Part shown: piece by piece, positions 63,487-64,000 of the stretch
Position numbering within the stretch: position 1 is the first letter of the stretch
How the letters are laid out: every line of letters starts with the position of its first letter
DNA from: Amorphochlora amoebiformis
Taxonomy: Eukaryota > Cercozoa > Chlorarachniophyceae
Assembly: GCA_054601695.1 (NCBI GenBank)
Contig: BAAHQB010000083.1
Coordinates: forward strand, 62,001 to 126,000
Reading direction: 5' to 3'
Length of the DNA stretch: 64,000 bases
The notes under the pieces: model-generated
Database searches by the model: none
The model's input: only the letters and a program-made list of their open reading frames with translations
Told to the model about the DNA's origin: nothing
Translations under genes and position numbers: made by a program

Positions 63487-63495
<9 letters not shown>
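63310..63495. repeat. Two-copy ~60-bp repeat with TA spacer
   Basis: CGCACATATAATTTTCACAT (ATC)TCGAGTTGGGATTAGAATTA ...at 63,314 and 63,437; same style as the splice-junction repeats, so an exon may lie nearby. Confidence 0.85.
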
Positions 63496-63539
<44 letters not shown>

Positions 63540-63654
63540 CAGTCATGTTAGGTCGGAAATAAGGTTAGGGTTTAGGTTTTGGGTGTCGAATTGGGGTCGA
63601 GATTCGGGTATTGGTTTATGTTTAGAGTTGGGGGTTACCCGAATGTATTATTCG

Positions 63655-63799
63655 GAAGTTTTAAGAGATCAGATATTGGGACACTCTGTTTGTATGCTTA
63701 GTATTATATTATCGTATATATATATATATTTTGGTGTATATATATATATATATATGTATATATATGTGTGTGTATATATATATATATATGTATATATTA

Positions 63800-63830
<31 letters not shown>

Positions 63831-63932
63831 GTTTGTAAGAGATCAGATATTGGGACACTCTGCTTATATGCTTAGTATTATATTATAGTATATATATATA
63901 TATATATTGGTGTATATATATATGTATATATA

Positions 63933-63960
<28 letters not shown>
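63655..63960. repeat. Two-copy ~60-bp repeat with TA spacer
   Basis: TAAGAGATCAGATATTGGGA CACTCTG.TT.TATGCTTAGT at 63,662 and 63,836, each followed by TA. Confidence 0.88.

Positions 63961-64000
<40 letters not shown>

Overview
The window is eukaryotic nuclear DNA, and only about 8-9% of it is coding. Most of the rest is (TA)n microsatellite plus CT/GA tracts, ATT runs, telomere-type CCCTAA/TTAGGG blocks and many minisatellites. Nearly all long open frames are repeat artefacts (Tyr-Ile, Ser-Leu, Arg-Glu, Gly-Leu and similar). The real genes are chopped into very short exons (15-400 nt). I found them by matching protein motifs and then chaining GT-AG (rarely GC-AG) splice sites so that codon phase is kept at every junction. 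The host looks like a microbial eukaryote with large, TA-filled introns and a TTAGGG telomere motif. It makes folate through a fused aminodeoxychorismate synthase, as plants, fungi, apicomplexans and many algae do. I cannot name the lineage.

Layout. (1) 667-11,866, plus strand: 3' part of a pectinacetylesterase/Notum-family hydrolase. The catalytic Ser, Asp and His regions, the family's C-terminal Cys motif, a Pro/Thr/Ser-rich stalk, one transmembrane helix and a basic cytoplasmic tail are all visible. The N-terminal exons lie before the window. (2) 11,867-15,951: convergent intergenic DNA with a 17-bp minisatellite, a TTAGGG block and a striking CTAG-rich domain. (3) 15,952-38,042, minus strand: a complete bifunctional aminodeoxychorismate synthase, with an N-terminal glutamine amidotransferase and a C-terminal chorismate-binding domain carrying PIKGT. 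I reconstruct 35 exons totalling 2,727 nt (908 codons plus stop). (4) 38,584-39,144, plus strand: a small two-exon gene of unknown function with a Cys/His-rich C-terminus. (5) 40,768-57,281, plus strand: 23 exons (about 593 codons) for an unrecognised basic, Ser/Pro-rich protein with an N-terminal coiled coil. (6) 57,282-64,000: mostly non-coding, including a second CTAG-rich domain, three TTAGGG blocks and a few isolated exon-like segments.

The most unusual feature is not a gene. About half of the exons are accompanied by one to ten partial copies of their own splice junction. These are either intron 3' end + AG + first bases of the exon, or last bases of the exon + GT + intron start. The copies are separated by fresh (TA)n tracts. 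They form 'splice-junction minisatellites' in all three large genes and on both strands, and they seem to be how these introns grew. Interstitial telomere-type repeats also lie inside introns, once starting exactly at a splice donor.
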